From Scybalocola_A sp900557175 (lineage in GTDB: Bacteria; Bacillota; Clostridia; Lachnospirales; Lachnospiraceae), in assembly GCA_937890745.1 (NCBI GenBank), contig CALADH010000013.1, positions 6,310 through 70,309 on the forward strand: a DNA stretch of 64,000 bases. Reading direction: 5' to 3'. Positions 8,849-17,003 of this stretch are shown piece after piece (position 1 is the first letter of the stretch; every line of letters begins with the position of its first letter). The translations under genes were made by a program, and so were the position numbers. The notes under the pieces are model-generated. The model was not told where the DNA came from. It was given only the letters and a program-made list of their open reading frames with translations, and ran no database searches.

Positions 8849-9696
8849 ATACAATCACAATGAAAATGAATGTCGATAATTTAATTATGCAGGCGCTTCG
8901 CGAGGATATTACAAGCGAGGATATTACAACAAATGCGGTTATGCGTGAGAGAAAGCAGGGCGAAGTGCAGCTTATATGTAAAGAGGACGGTATTATTGCC
9001 GGACTTGATGTCTTTAAAAGAGTGTTTGTGCTTTTGGATGAGACAACAGAGGTTGAATTTTATGCGGCCGACGGTGATGCGGTTAAAAACGGCCAGCTCC
9101 TGGGCGTAGTCCGCGGTGATATACGGGTGCTTTTATCCGGCGAACGTACAGCCCTTAATTATTTACAGCGCATGAGCGGCATTGCGACTTACACAAAGAG
9201 TATTGCAAAGCTTTTTGAAGGAAGCAAAACAAAGCTTTTGGATACAAGAAAGACAACGCCGAATATGCGTATTTTTGAAAAATATGCTGTAAAGGTCGGC
9301 GGCGGCTATAATCACCGCTACAATTTATCTGACGGTATTTTACTTAAGGACAATCATATTGCGGCAGCAGGCGGTGTGAAGGAAGCAGTTGCGATGGCAA
9401 AAGAATATGCGCCATTTGTCAGAAAAATTGAGGTCGAGACAGAGACATTGGCACAGGTGCACGAGGCAGTTGAGGCCGGTGCGGATATTATCATGCTTGA
9501 CAATATGACGCCGGAGATGATGCGTGAGGCAATTGACTATATTGACGGCAGAGCTGAGACAGAGTGCTCAGGCAACGTTACACGCGAAAATGTGGAGCGT
9601 CTGACGGCACTTGGCGTCGATTATATTTCAAGCGGCGCCCTGACACATTCAGCGCCGATTCTTGACTTGTCACTGAAAAATCTGCATGAAATTTAA
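8845..9696 (+). CDS. nadC: Nicotinate-nucleotide pyrophosphorylase (quinolinate PRTase)
   Basis: 283 residues. It turns quinolinate and PRPP into nicotinate mononucleotide with loss of CO2. Landmarks are ALREDITSEDITTNAV near the N-terminus, LSGERTALNYLQRMSGIAT, DTRKTTPNMR, KYAVKVGGGYNHR (binding lysine and arginine), LLKDNHI, EVETETLAQ and MLDNM, and a closing YISSGALTHSAP. The ATG overlaps the nadB stop by 4 bp (ATGA), so the two are translationally coupled. Confidence 0.96.
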   Translation: MNTITMKMNVDNLIMQALREDITSEDITTNAVMRERKQGEVQLICKEDGIIAGLDVFKRVFVLLDETTEVEFYAADGDAVKNGQLLGVVRGDIRVLLSGERTALNYLQRMSGIATYTKSIAKLFEGSKTKLLDTRKTTPNMRIFEKYAVKVGGGYNHRYNLSDGILLKDNHIAAAGGVKEAVAMAKEYAPFVRKIEVETETLAQVHEAVEAGADIIMLDNMTPEMMREAIDYIDGRAETECSGNVTRENVERLTALGVDYISSGALTHSAPILDLSLKNLHEI

Positions 9697-9732
9697 TCAC
9701 CGGTAAACGCTGCGTGGAAAGGACTAAAACTG

Positions 9733-10260
9733 ATGGATGGAGAACAGAGAAGAAAAGAAATCGTGGACTGCATTATTCAGAGTCGCAGCCCTTTATCCGG
9801 GACAAAGCTTGCCGAGAGTTTTCGTGTCAGCAGACAGGTCATTGTGCAGGATATCGCGCTTTTGCGGGCATCGGGCTATGAAATTATTTCGACAAACCGC
9901 GGTTATATATGTACGGGAAGCCGCCCGGCGGCTGTCCGTGTGCTGAAAATGTGTCATTCCGATGAGGATATAAGAAAAGAGCTGAATATGATTGTCGATA
10001 TGGGCGGTACAGTGGAAGATGTGTTTATACGGCATAGAGTATATGGCGAGCTTCGGGCACCGATGCACATCACATCGAGGCTTAAGGTCGAAAGATTTAT
10101 TGATGATATTAAAAGCGGTAAATCAAGCCCCCTCAAAAATGTGACATCGGATTATCATTATCATACGATTACGGCTGAGAGCGAGGAAGTGCTTGATTAT
10201 ATTGAAAATACGCTTAAAAAAGAGGGCATCTGCATCGAGATGGCCCCTTATGAGAAGTGA
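9733..10260 (+). CDS. niaR: NAD biosynthesis repressor NiaR (HTH + 3H domain)
   Basis: 175 residues. It has an N-terminal winged HTH (about 6-60, LAESFRVSRQVIVQDIALLRASG) and a C-terminal 3H domain (about 70-170) whose conserved histidines are seen in VFIRHRVYG, MHITSRLKV and DYHYHTI. This is the architecture of NiaR/YrxA, the niacin-responsive repressor of NAD genes in Firmicutes. It follows nadC by 36 bp with GGAAAGGA at 9718-9725, so it is the last gene of the operon it presumably controls. Confidence 0.9.
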   Translation: MDGEQRRKEIVDCIIQSRSPLSGTKLAESFRVSRQVIVQDIALLRASGYEIISTNRGYICTGSRPAAVRVLKMCHSDEDIRKELNMIVDMGGTVEDVFIRHRVYGELRAPMHITSRLKVERFIDDIKSGKSSPLKNVTSDYHYHTITAESEEVLDYIENTLKKEGICIEMAPYEK

Positions 10261-10806
10261 ATGTAGGTTTGTCGGCACAGTATATTTGAAATTTTTCTGT
10301 TGATGTTTTAAGTACAGGGCAGCTATATCATTTTTGGTGACACGCCGCACTTTCTGCTCGTCCCACGCATTTATAGACTCCATTCGCGCAAATGCTTCGC
10401 TGCAGCGCTCGGTGGAGTCATTAGCGCAGTCCTCGCGACGAAAGTTTTGCTATTGTCACTGTAAAATGATATGCCGCCCCTACGCTAATATGCCAAAGAC
10501 AGAAGTTTCAATATGCTGTGCGGCCTTCTGCAGATAAGAGGCGAAAGGATGGTGTCTATTGTCTTATACCTGCATATGCCGGCTGTGTGTTGTAGTTTAG
10601 CGGCAGAGACTGTCAAGTTTCTTGGACTACTGAAGCCGAAAAACAGCGGCTACGAGGGCTGCAAGTATGTTTTGTGCAGCGTGCATTTTTAGCATCGCAA
10701 ACAAAACCATACGTGAAGCGCACGAGCAATGCCGCGTGTATTATGGCTATGGTCAAAAAAATTCGTGACAGCCTCTGACGCAGAGAGTACAAACATAACG
10801 GCAACC
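10261..10806. other. 546-bp spacer with no recognisable gene
   Basis: It lies between the 3' ends of niaR (plus) and bioY (minus), where convergent genes are normally close. Short overlapping ORFs exist on both strands, but none has a ribosome site or a recognisable domain. The minus strand near 10320-10440 reads protein-like (EAFARMESINAWDEQKV) yet has stops upstream and runs into niaR antisense. A weak minus-strand hairpin CTCTG-CGT-CAGAG plus T7 near 10757-10795 may end bioY. The base composition is more GC-rich than typical intergenic DNA here. Confidence 0.5.
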
Positions 10807-11355
10807 CTACAGCTGCCCCAGTGCCTTGCGGAGTCTGAAGCCGACGGGTGCGGCGACAATAATTTTTATAATATCAAGAGGGATAAACGGGATAACACAC
10901 ATCGTCAGCGCGGCGGCGAGGCCTTTGCCGGTCAGTGAGATAAACCATAGAGTACCGCACACATAACATAAGGCAGTGCCAAGGACAAGGGCAAGGGGAT
11001 ATACAAAAAATTTATTTGAAAATTTTTGTATGAGCAGTCCTCCGGCTAAGGCACAGCAGATGTAGCCGATAATATAGCCGCCGGTAGGCCCGGCAATGAC
11101 GCCGGCACCGCCTGTAAAATTGGAAAATACAGGAAGTCCCGCACAGCCGAGGAGGATGTAGATCATCACACTTAAAAAGCTTTGCAGTGGTGACAGTGCC
11201 GATGTGGCAAGGTAGACGGCAAAGGTGGCAAGGGTGACGGAGGCGGCGGCCGTCGGCACAGGAATAGAAATCGGTGCAAGGACACAGATGACGGCGGCCA
11301 TCATTGCTGAGACAGCCATTGTTTTAATTGATAGTTTGCTTTTTGCTTTTGTCAT
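10807..11355 (-). CDS. bioY: Biotin transporter S-component BioY
   Basis: 182 residues, six hydrophobic segments, with FSNFTGGAGVIAGPTGGYIIGY, the BioY signature. BioY binds biotin and works with the shared EcfAAT energy module, or alone with low capacity. ATG 11355 follows AAAGGAG. It lies 85 bp downstream of birA on the same strand, so uptake and use of biotin are co-transcribed from the BirA-controlled promoter. No biotin synthesis genes are in the window, which fits a biotin-scavenging lifestyle. Confidence 0.94.
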   Translation of the reverse strand: MTKAKSKLSIKTMAVSAMMAAVICVLAPISIPVPTAAASVTLATFAVYLATSALSPLQSFLSVMIYILLGCAGLPVFSNFTGGAGVIAGPTGGYIIGYICCALAGGLLIQKFSNKFFVYPLALVLGTALCYVCGTLWFISLTGKGLAAALTMCVIPFIPLDIIKIIVAAPVGFRLRKALGQL

Positions 11356-11440
11356 GAGAAATTCTCCTTTGATGATTGTGCGGCAGGCCGCAAAATTGTT
11401 TTAGGGTTGTGGCTATATGAAATAACATCTGCTTCAGATG

Positions 11441-12412
11441 CTATATGAGCCGGGTACTCACCTCGCCTGAATTTAAGGCGAAGCGCCGCCCGTCGGCCTC
11501 GACAATGAGAAAACCATGATCGTCAATGGCAACAGCCTTTGCCGGATAAGTTTCATTCATTGTAATGACATTGATATTTTGACCGATGAGTATGGAACGG
11601 CGGCGGCTTTCTTCAAGAAAGGCTTTGTCATTCATTGTTGCAATATGGTGCTCAAGGGCATTGAGTATTTCGGCGATGAGGCGGTTCCTTGAAATCGGGC
11701 AGCCGCTTTCGTTTTCGATGGATGTTGCAATATCGGCAAGTTCATCGGGAAAGGTGACGGCGCCTGTATTCACACCGATACCGATCACGACATAATCAAG
11801 GACGCCGTTTTCAAAACCGATACCGGCTTCTGTGAGGATGCCGCATATTTTTTTTTGGTGAATCAGAAGGTCATTCACCCATTTAATCTGAACTGAAACA
11901 TCGGCAAGCGATTCAATAGCTTCGGCGACGGCGACAGCGGCACATGACGTCAGTAAAAGCGCATCTTCAGGCAGCATATGAGGGCGCAAAAGCACAGACA
12001 TATAAATGCCGGATTTTTCGGGAGAGAAAAAAGGCCGTCCGTATCTTCCATGTCCGCCGCTCTGAGTTTCGGCAATAATGACCGTGCCGTTTGGGGCGCC
12101 TGCACCGGCCATGGATTTTGCTTTTTTATTTGTAGAATCAATGGCCGGAAAAATATGAATTTTGCTTCCGAGCTGTTTTGTGTGAAGCGACTTTCTGATG
12201 CATGCTTCTGATAAAGTGTTATCGTCTGAGACAAAGGTGTAGCCTTTATTTGTCACTGCATCAATGCGGTAACCTGTGTTTTGAAGCTGCTTCACAGCTT
12301 TCCACACAGCATTTCTTGAAACACCGAGCTGAGCGGCCAAATCATTGCCGGAAAAATACCGGCCTTCACCGTCAACGAGTATATGTAAAATATTTTCTTT
12401 AAGCTCTGACAT
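11441..12412 (-). CDS. birA: Biotin-protein ligase / biotin repressor
   Basis: 323 residues of the bifunctional type. It has an N-terminal winged HTH (about 5-60, LAAQLGVSRNAVWKAVKQL), a catalytic domain with DSTNKKAKSMA, GGHGRYGRPFFSP (the GRGRxGR ATP/biotin loop, with H-Y for the usual residues), IKWVNDLL (catalytic lysine region) and GIGVN, and a C-terminal SH3-like cap. It biotinylates carboxylase or decarboxylase carrier domains and represses when biotinyl-AMP is bound. ATG 12412 is chosen over the open frame to 12697 because of GGAGG just before it and the family start. The promoter and operator lie at 12518-12572. Confidence 0.93.
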   Translation of the reverse strand: MSELKENILHILVDGEGRYFSGNDLAAQLGVSRNAVWKAVKQLQNTGYRIDAVTNKGYTFVSDDNTLSEACIRKSLHTKQLGSKIHIFPAIDSTNKKAKSMAGAGAPNGTVIIAETQSGGHGRYGRPFFSPEKSGIYMSVLLRPHMLPEDALLLTSCAAVAVAEAIESLADVSVQIKWVNDLLIHQKKICGILTEAGIGFENGVLDYVVIGIGVNTGAVTFPDELADIATSIENESGCPISRNRLIAEILNALEHHIATMNDKAFLEESRRRSILIGQNINVITMNETYPAKAVAIDDHGFLIVEADGRRFALNSGEVSTRLI

Positions 12413-12517
12413 TGTAAAACCTCCGAAATTCGTGTAAGATGTTACTAAGGCTGAAATATATTTCGTGTAAAGTCGTGCAGCCCGCAGCGCAGAGTTCGCG
12501 AGGCACACGCTTTTTTC

Positions 12518-12546
12518 AGTATAGTGTAAAAAAGGTTGATTGTCAA
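12518..12546 (-). promoter_or_regulatory. Sigma-A promoter of birA-bioY
   Basis: On the minus strand: -35 TTGACA, 17-bp spacer, -10 TATACT. The -35 lies inside one arm of the BirA operator, so bound BirA would exclude RNA polymerase. Confidence 0.8.
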
Positions 12547-12572
12547 CTAAAAATATAAAATAGGGTGACAAT
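12539..12572. promoter_or_regulatory. BirA (biotin) operator
   Basis: Half-sites TTGTCAACT and GGGTGACAA in inverted orientation, separated by 14 bp, the spacing of BirA operators in Firmicutes. A further GGTGACAAT half-site lies at 12592-12600. The position over the birA -35 implies autorepression of birA-bioY by biotin-loaded BirA. Confidence 0.75.
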
Positions 12573-12642
12573 TTGCGGGGCTGAAAAATAAGGTGACAAT
12601 ACAGACGGCAAAATGCCGGTGATGTAGGAAAGGAGTCAGAGG

Positions 12643-13068
12643 ATGATGAAAGAAACGGTATTATATTATAATCCAAATAAGGCGGCACATGCGGCAAAGC
12701 TTAAAAGTGTTTTTGTGCGTATGGGCATAAGAATAAAGAATATAAGCGAGGTGCAGCTGGATGAGACTGTTGGTTATCTGTCCGGTGTGAATGGTTTTGA
12801 AGCGGCGTCTGAGGGCGGCAGTGGGGAGCAGCCGGAAGGCTCAGATATCACCGGTGAAGCGGATAACGGCGTTGGTGCAATTGATGAGGAGATGCTTGTG
12901 ATGAAAGATTTTTCTGACAGGCGGCTTAACGAACTATTAATGCAGATGCGAAAAGCCGGTGTGCCTAAGATTAATTTAAAGGCGGTTGTAACAGAACATA
13001 ATATCGGCTGGACATTCCGCCAGCTTTATGAAGAAATTAAAAAAGAACACGAGCAGATGAGCGGATAG
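12643..13068 (+). CDS. DUF3783-domain protein
   Basis: 141 residues, function unknown. The C-terminal half (about 80-141) is DUF3783: EEMLVMKDFSDRRLNELLMQMRKAG, then INLKAVVTEHN, GWTFRQLYEEIKKEH. The N-terminal part (VLYYNPNKAAHAAKLKSVFVRMGI) looks like a small alpha/beta unit. An acidic, Gly/Ser-rich linker joins them (about 52-78). The start at ATGATG 12643/12646 follows AAAGGAG. It is divergent from birA and 133 bp before ldh; it has no clear tie to either. DUF3783 proteins are common in Lachnospiraceae. Confidence 0.75.
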   Translation: MMKETVLYYNPNKAAHAAKLKSVFVRMGIRIKNISEVQLDETVGYLSGVNGFEAASEGGSGEQPEGSDITGEADNGVGAIDEEMLVMKDFSDRRLNELLMQMRKAGVPKINLKAVVTEHNIGWTFRQLYEEIKKEHEQMSG

Positions 13069-13078
13069 CATCAGATTG

Positions 13079-13096
13079 ATGTTAATATTTTAACAA
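13079..13096. promoter_or_regulatory. Rex operator upstream of ldh
   Basis: ATGTTAA-TATT-TTAACAA, one mismatch from the clostridial Rex consensus TTGTTAA-N4-TTAACAA. It lies 105 bp upstream of the ldh start. Rex leaves DNA when NADH/NAD+ is high, so this would induce ldh under reducing conditions. Confidence 0.75.
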
Positions 13097-13110
13097 TAAC
13101 GTAACAAAAG

Positions 13111-13139
13111 TTACAGAATAAGACTTGCGTGTATGTTAT
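13111..13139 (+). promoter_or_regulatory. Probable ldh promoter
   Basis: -35 TTACAG, 17-bp spacer, -10 TGTTAT; weak match to sigma-A, placed between the Rex box and the ldh start. Confidence 0.4.
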
Positions 13140-13201
13140 CCTTTGGATGTGGAAAAGATAGTAAAAGATAAATATCCTGTCAGAAAAAGGAGGCATATAG
13201 G

Positions 13202-14146
13202 ATGGTAAATATTCAGAAAGCGGCCATTATCGGCTGTGGATTTGTCGGAACATCAATTGCGTTTACACTTGTACAGAAAGGAATTTTTTCAGAGCTTGTA
13301 CTTGTGGATGTGAATAAAGATAAAGCGGAGGGCGAAGTGATGGATTTAAGTCACGGTCTGCCTTTTGCAAAAGAAATGGAAATCAAGGCCGGAGGTTACG
13401 AAGATATTGCAGACTGTGCGATGATTATTATTACAGCCGGCGCCAACCAAAAACCGGGCGAGACAAGACTTGACCTCGTCCATAAAAATGTGGCTATTTA
13501 TAAAAGTATTATTCCGGAAATTGTCAAATATAATCAAGAGGCAATTCTTCTTGTCGTGTCAAATCCGGTCGATATTATGACATATACAGCGCTGAAGCTT
13601 TCGGGTTATCCGAAGCAGCGCGTTATCGGTTCAGGAACTGTGCTTGATACGGCGCGCCTTAAATATCATCTGAGCCGCCACTTAAATGTGGATAGTAAAA
13701 GTATTCATGCTTTTATTATCGGCGAGCACGGCGACAGTGAGCTGGCACTGTGGAGTTCTGCAAATGTGTCCGGTATACCTCTCAATCATTTTTGTGAGCT
13801 GAGAGGCTATTATGACCATGAGGCGGCAACAGACAGAATTTATAAAGACGTCCGCGACAGCGCCTATGAGATTATCGGCAAAAAGGGCGCAACCTACTAC
13901 GGTGTGGCGATGGCTGTTGAGCGTATCGTTGAGTGCATTATAAGAAATGAACATTCTATTTTGCCGGTGTCAGTCTATATGGAAGGACTTTATGGACTCA
14001 AAGATTTATGTATCAGTATTCCGACGGTTGTCGGTCAGAATGGCGCTGAAAAAATTCTTGATATTCCGCTGGATAATGAAGAAATGGAAAAGCTTATAAA
14101 ATCGACAAAAGAACTGAAAGCAGTGCTTGAGGCGATTGAAATATAA
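13202..14146 (+). CDS. ldh: L-lactate dehydrogenase
   Basis: 314 residues. It reduces pyruvate to L-lactate with NADH. It has the Rossmann motif IIGCGFVGTSIAFTL with Asp in LVDVN (NAD preference), then ITAGANQKPGETRLDL (mobile loop), VSNPVDIMTY, GSGTVLDTARLKYHLS (substrate arginine) and the catalytic histidine in GEHGDSELALWS; malate dehydrogenases differ in the loop. ATG 13202 follows AAAAAGGAGG. It is monocistronic, with a Rex box upstream and a terminator downstream. Confidence 0.93.
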   Translation: MVNIQKAAIIGCGFVGTSIAFTLVQKGIFSELVLVDVNKDKAEGEVMDLSHGLPFAKEMEIKAGGYEDIADCAMIIITAGANQKPGETRLDLVHKNVAIYKSIIPEIVKYNQEAILLVVSNPVDIMTYTALKLSGYPKQRVIGSGTVLDTARLKYHLSRHLNVDSKSIHAFIIGEHGDSELALWSSANVSGIPLNHFCELRGYYDHEAATDRIYKDVRDSAYEIIGKKGATYYGVAMAVERIVECIIRNEHSILPVSVYMEGLYGLKDLCISIPTVVGQNGAEKILDIPLDNEEMEKLIKSTKELKAVLEAIEI

Positions 14147-14157
14147 GGTGAAACAAC

Positions 14158-14193
14158 GGGGCTCCCTGCAAGATTACAGGGAGCCTCTTGTTC
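14158..14193. terminator. Terminator after ldh, inside araC-type gene end
   Basis: GGCTCCCTG pairs with CAGGGAGCC (14160-14168 with 14177-14185), then CTCTTGTTCTT. The convergent AraC-family gene stops within the loop, so its last codons encode one arm. Confidence 0.7.
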
Positions 14194-15061
14194 TTAAGTA
14201 AGAGTATTTGACATGGGACGTCTGTGTGTTCTGAAGTGCCTTGCGGTACTTTTGGGGCGTCTCGCCGTAAAATTTGCAGAAAGCGCTTGTAAAAGCGCGC
14301 GCGTCCGAAAAGCCGTTGTCGAGGGCAATCTGCAGAATTGAATAATCGCTGTCAATCAGTGCCTGATAAGCATGGTGCATACGTATGCTTGTCAGGTATT
14401 TTTTAAAAGTCGTTCCCATACATTCTTTAAATGTCCGTGCAAGGTGTTCCTTTGAAATGCCGTAGTCGGACGCGAGCGTATCTAAAGTAATTGTCTCCCG
14501 GTAATGTTTGTCGATATAATCCATGATCTGCGTACATCTGTCCATATATTTCTGAGTTTTTATGGCAGACGGCACAGTTTTTGGCGTCTGAAAATCCGAA
14601 AACAGCAGATAAAGAATTTCATAAAAAAAGCTGTTGACTTTAAGCTGGTAGAAAGTATTTGACTTTCGTTCTTTAAAGACGGGATAAATGTCTATAAAGG
14701 CATGCACGAGCGTTTGATAGCCGGGTTTATTCGGAACTGTGAGAAAGCGGATATCCTCAATATTGTGAAAAACCTCTTTTAAAAACGGGAAAGGGATAAT
14801 GACAGAAACTGCCTCTGTTTTTTGTGTGTAATTCATCTGGCAGGCGTGAATATCGCCGCTGTTAATCAAAATAAGGTCGCCGGAAGATGCAATAAATTGA
14901 TATCCGTTAATATCATAAAGAGCGTCACCTTCAAGAATATAAGTAATTTCAAGACTTCGGTGCCAGTGCTTGGCAACGGAAGTTACATGGTTTTCTGAAA
15001 TCAGATAAATCCATGCTAAAAACTCACTTGGAACTTTAATAATCTCATGAAAATAATCCAT
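14174..15061 (-). CDS. AraC-family transcription regulator
   Basis: 295 residues. It has an N-terminal cupin-type sensor domain (about 20-150, HWHRSLEITYILEGDALYDING) and a C-terminal pair of HTH motifs (about 190-285: LASDYGISKEHLARTFKECMG and QIALDNGFSDARAFTSAFCKFYGETPQKYR). It is divergent from the sugar ABC importer 209 bp away, so it most likely senses the imported sugar and activates that operon. ATG 15061 follows CGGAGA. Confidence 0.9.
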   Translation of the reverse strand: MDYFHEIIKVPSEFLAWIYLISENHVTSVAKHWHRSLEITYILEGDALYDINGYQFIASSGDLILINSGDIHACQMNYTQKTEAVSVIIPFPFLKEVFHNIEDIRFLTVPNKPGYQTLVHAFIDIYPVFKERKSNTFYQLKVNSFFYEILYLLFSDFQTPKTVPSAIKTQKYMDRCTQIMDYIDKHYRETITLDTLASDYGISKEHLARTFKECMGTTFKKYLTSIRMHHAYQALIDSDYSILQIALDNGFSDARAFTSAFCKFYGETPQKYRKALQNTQTSHVKYSYLRTRGSL

Positions 15062-15269
15062 TATAAACAGTCTCCGTTCAATGAAAGTAAATATAATCTG
15101 ATTATATCAAACCGACTTAAAATGTCAATATAAAGAAAAACAGCAAAAAATTAATATCAATTATTTGTATATTAGTTGCTAAAAAATGCGATGATTATTG
15201 CCGGCTTAAGACTATATAATGTAAGTATCAGTCAGACAAAAAAAGACAAATTTCGAGGGAGGGAATGTT

Positions 15270-16151
15270 GTGAAAAAGAAGAAAACAGGATTTTGGAGGC
15301 ACCTGTTATTTTTAGGACCGGCCTCAGCTGCATTTTTTATTGCCGTGCTGATTCCTTTTATTATCAGTATGGGTTATGCGTTTACAGACTGGAACGGCGT
15401 AGCCAATGAAGTAAATTTTGTCGCATTTCAAAATTTTATTGACATTTTTACAGGAAAATCACGTTTTCTTGATTCATTTTGGTTTACGTTAAAAATTACA
15501 ATTGTCAATGTTGTTTTAATTTGTGTGGTCGGTACGCTGCTTGCGGTGGCGCTCACATCAAAGATGAAGGGTACAGGCGTTTTCAGAGTTATGTTTTATC
15601 TGCCTCAGACAATCGGCGGCTTAATTCTCGGCTTTGTATGGCAGTTTATTTTTGTGAATGGATTTCCGGCAATCGCCGAAACGTTCCATATCGGCATATT
15701 AGACCAGCAGTGGCTTGGGACAGAAACAACAGCCTTTGTGGCGCTTGTTGTTGTCAGTGTATGGCAGAATGCGGGTTATGTGATGGTTATTATGATTGCG
15801 GCGCTTTCGGGCGTTCCGTCGGAGATGGTTGAGTCGGCAAAGATTGACGGTGCGAACGGTCTTACGATTTTCTTTAAGGTGAAATTACCGCTCTGTATTT
15901 CATATATTACGGTCTGTCTGTTTTGGACGATTGCAAATGCGTTCAAGATGTTTGATTTAAACTTCTCTTTGACAAAAGGCGGGCCTTACGGTTCTACAAA
16001 CTCACTGGCGCTTGCAATTTACAACGATGCCTTTTCGAATAATAAATACGGTCTTGCAACGGCAGAATCCATGGTGTTTTTCGTCATTATCATGGTGATC
16101 ACAGGCATACAGTTCTATTTTACAAATAAGAAAGAGAGGGAGTTACTGTGA
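15270..16151 (+). CDS. Sugar ABC transporter permease (MalF-like)
   Basis: 293 residues, six membrane helices. The EAA loop near 190 (EMVESAKIDGANGLTIFFKVKLP) contacts the ATPase, and the GGPYGSTNSLALAIYNDAF segment is typical of MalF/UgpA-type permeases. GTG 15270 is used, with GAGGGAGGG at 15255-15263. A TATAAT at 15215-15220 with a poor -35 fits a promoter that needs the divergent AraC-type activator. No ATPase gene is in the operon, so a shared MsmK-type ATPase elsewhere is expected. Confidence 0.92.
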   Translation: MKKKKTGFWRHLLFLGPASAAFFIAVLIPFIISMGYAFTDWNGVANEVNFVAFQNFIDIFTGKSRFLDSFWFTLKITIVNVVLICVVGTLLAVALTSKMKGTGVFRVMFYLPQTIGGLILGFVWQFIFVNGFPAIAETFHIGILDQQWLGTETTAFVALVVVSVWQNAGYVMVIMIAALSGVPSEMVESAKIDGANGLTIFFKVKLPLCISYITVCLFWTIANAFKMFDLNFSLTKGGPYGSTNSLALAIYNDAFSNNKYGLATAESMVFFVIIMVITGIQFYFTNKKERELL

Positions 16152-16975
16152 AAAAACAGAGAGTTAAGAATGTCGTTTTGTTTATAGTCATACTTATTTT
16201 AGCGCTCATTTTCCTGTGTCCGCTCTTTATTGCAGGGATTAATTCCTTTAAACCGCTCGGAGATATTATTTCTGAGCCGCTTGCGCTTCCGAAAAAACTG
16301 TTATTTTCAAACTATGCCAACGCTTTTACAACACTTGAAATTCCGAAGGTGATGGCAAACACAGCAATTGTGACACTCGGTTCGGTTGTCGGCATTGTCA
16401 TTTTTTCGGCGATGACAGCTTACTGGGCAGAGCGTCACCCGACAGTTTATTCAAAAATTTTTGAAAAGCTGCTTATTTTATCCATGCTGATACCGTTTGC
16501 GTCTATTATGATCCCGATTGTCCAGGTGATGAAAACACTTCATATGAACAGTACGCTTCAGGGAACAATTGTGACCTACTGGGGCGTTGGACTGGCCTTT
16601 GCTTATTTCATGATGCGCGGCGCAGTTAAGGGACTGCCGTATGAGCTTGAGGAAGCGGCAAAAATTGACGGCTGCGGACCGGTCAAAGTATTTTTTAAAG
16701 TTGTGATGCCGCTTTTACAGCCGACAATGGTGACAGTTTTTGTCATGGATATTTTCTGGATATGGAATGACTTTATTATTCCTTTGATTTTGCTTGATAA
16801 TGGTAAGCTAAGTACAATTCAGCTGGCGATTAAAAAATTATTCAGTATGTATGCGACAAAATGGGATTTGGCGCTGCCGGGACTGATGATGTCGATTTTG
16901 CCGATTGTGATTGTATTTGTGATATTACAGAAAAAAATTATTAACGGTATTATGGCCGGCGCTGTCAAAGGCTGA
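16148..16975 (+). CDS. Sugar ABC transporter permease (MalG-like)
   Basis: 275 residues, six membrane helices, with the EAA loop ELEEAAKIDGCGPVKVFFKVVMP near 165. It pairs with the previous permease to form the channel. The GTG start overlaps the preceding stop by 4 bp (GTGA), giving translational coupling. It ends 28 bp before the solute-binding protein gene. Confidence 0.92.
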   Translation: MKKQRVKNVVLFIVILILALIFLCPLFIAGINSFKPLGDIISEPLALPKKLLFSNYANAFTTLEIPKVMANTAIVTLGSVVGIVIFSAMTAYWAERHPTVYSKIFEKLLILSMLIPFASIMIPIVQVMKTLHMNSTLQGTIVTYWGVGLAFAYFMMRGAVKGLPYELEEAAKIDGCGPVKVFFKVVMPLLQPTMVTVFVMDIFWIWNDFIIPLILLDNGKLSTIQLAIKKLFSMYATKWDLALPGLMMSILPIVIVFVILQKKIINGIMAGAVKG

Positions 16976-17003
16976 CGGTATAAGTTTAAGGAGGAAGAAT
17001 GAA

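Noticed and set aside
10334..10537. 67-codon plus-strand ORF in the niaR-bioY spacer
   Set aside because: No ribosome site, Ser/Arg/Cys-rich composition and overlap with a coding-like minus frame; reported only as an unexplained stretch.
15176..15409. 77-codon ORF overlapping the start of the first ABC permease
   Set aside because: Out of frame with the permease and without a ribosome site; the GTG at 15270 fits the family start.
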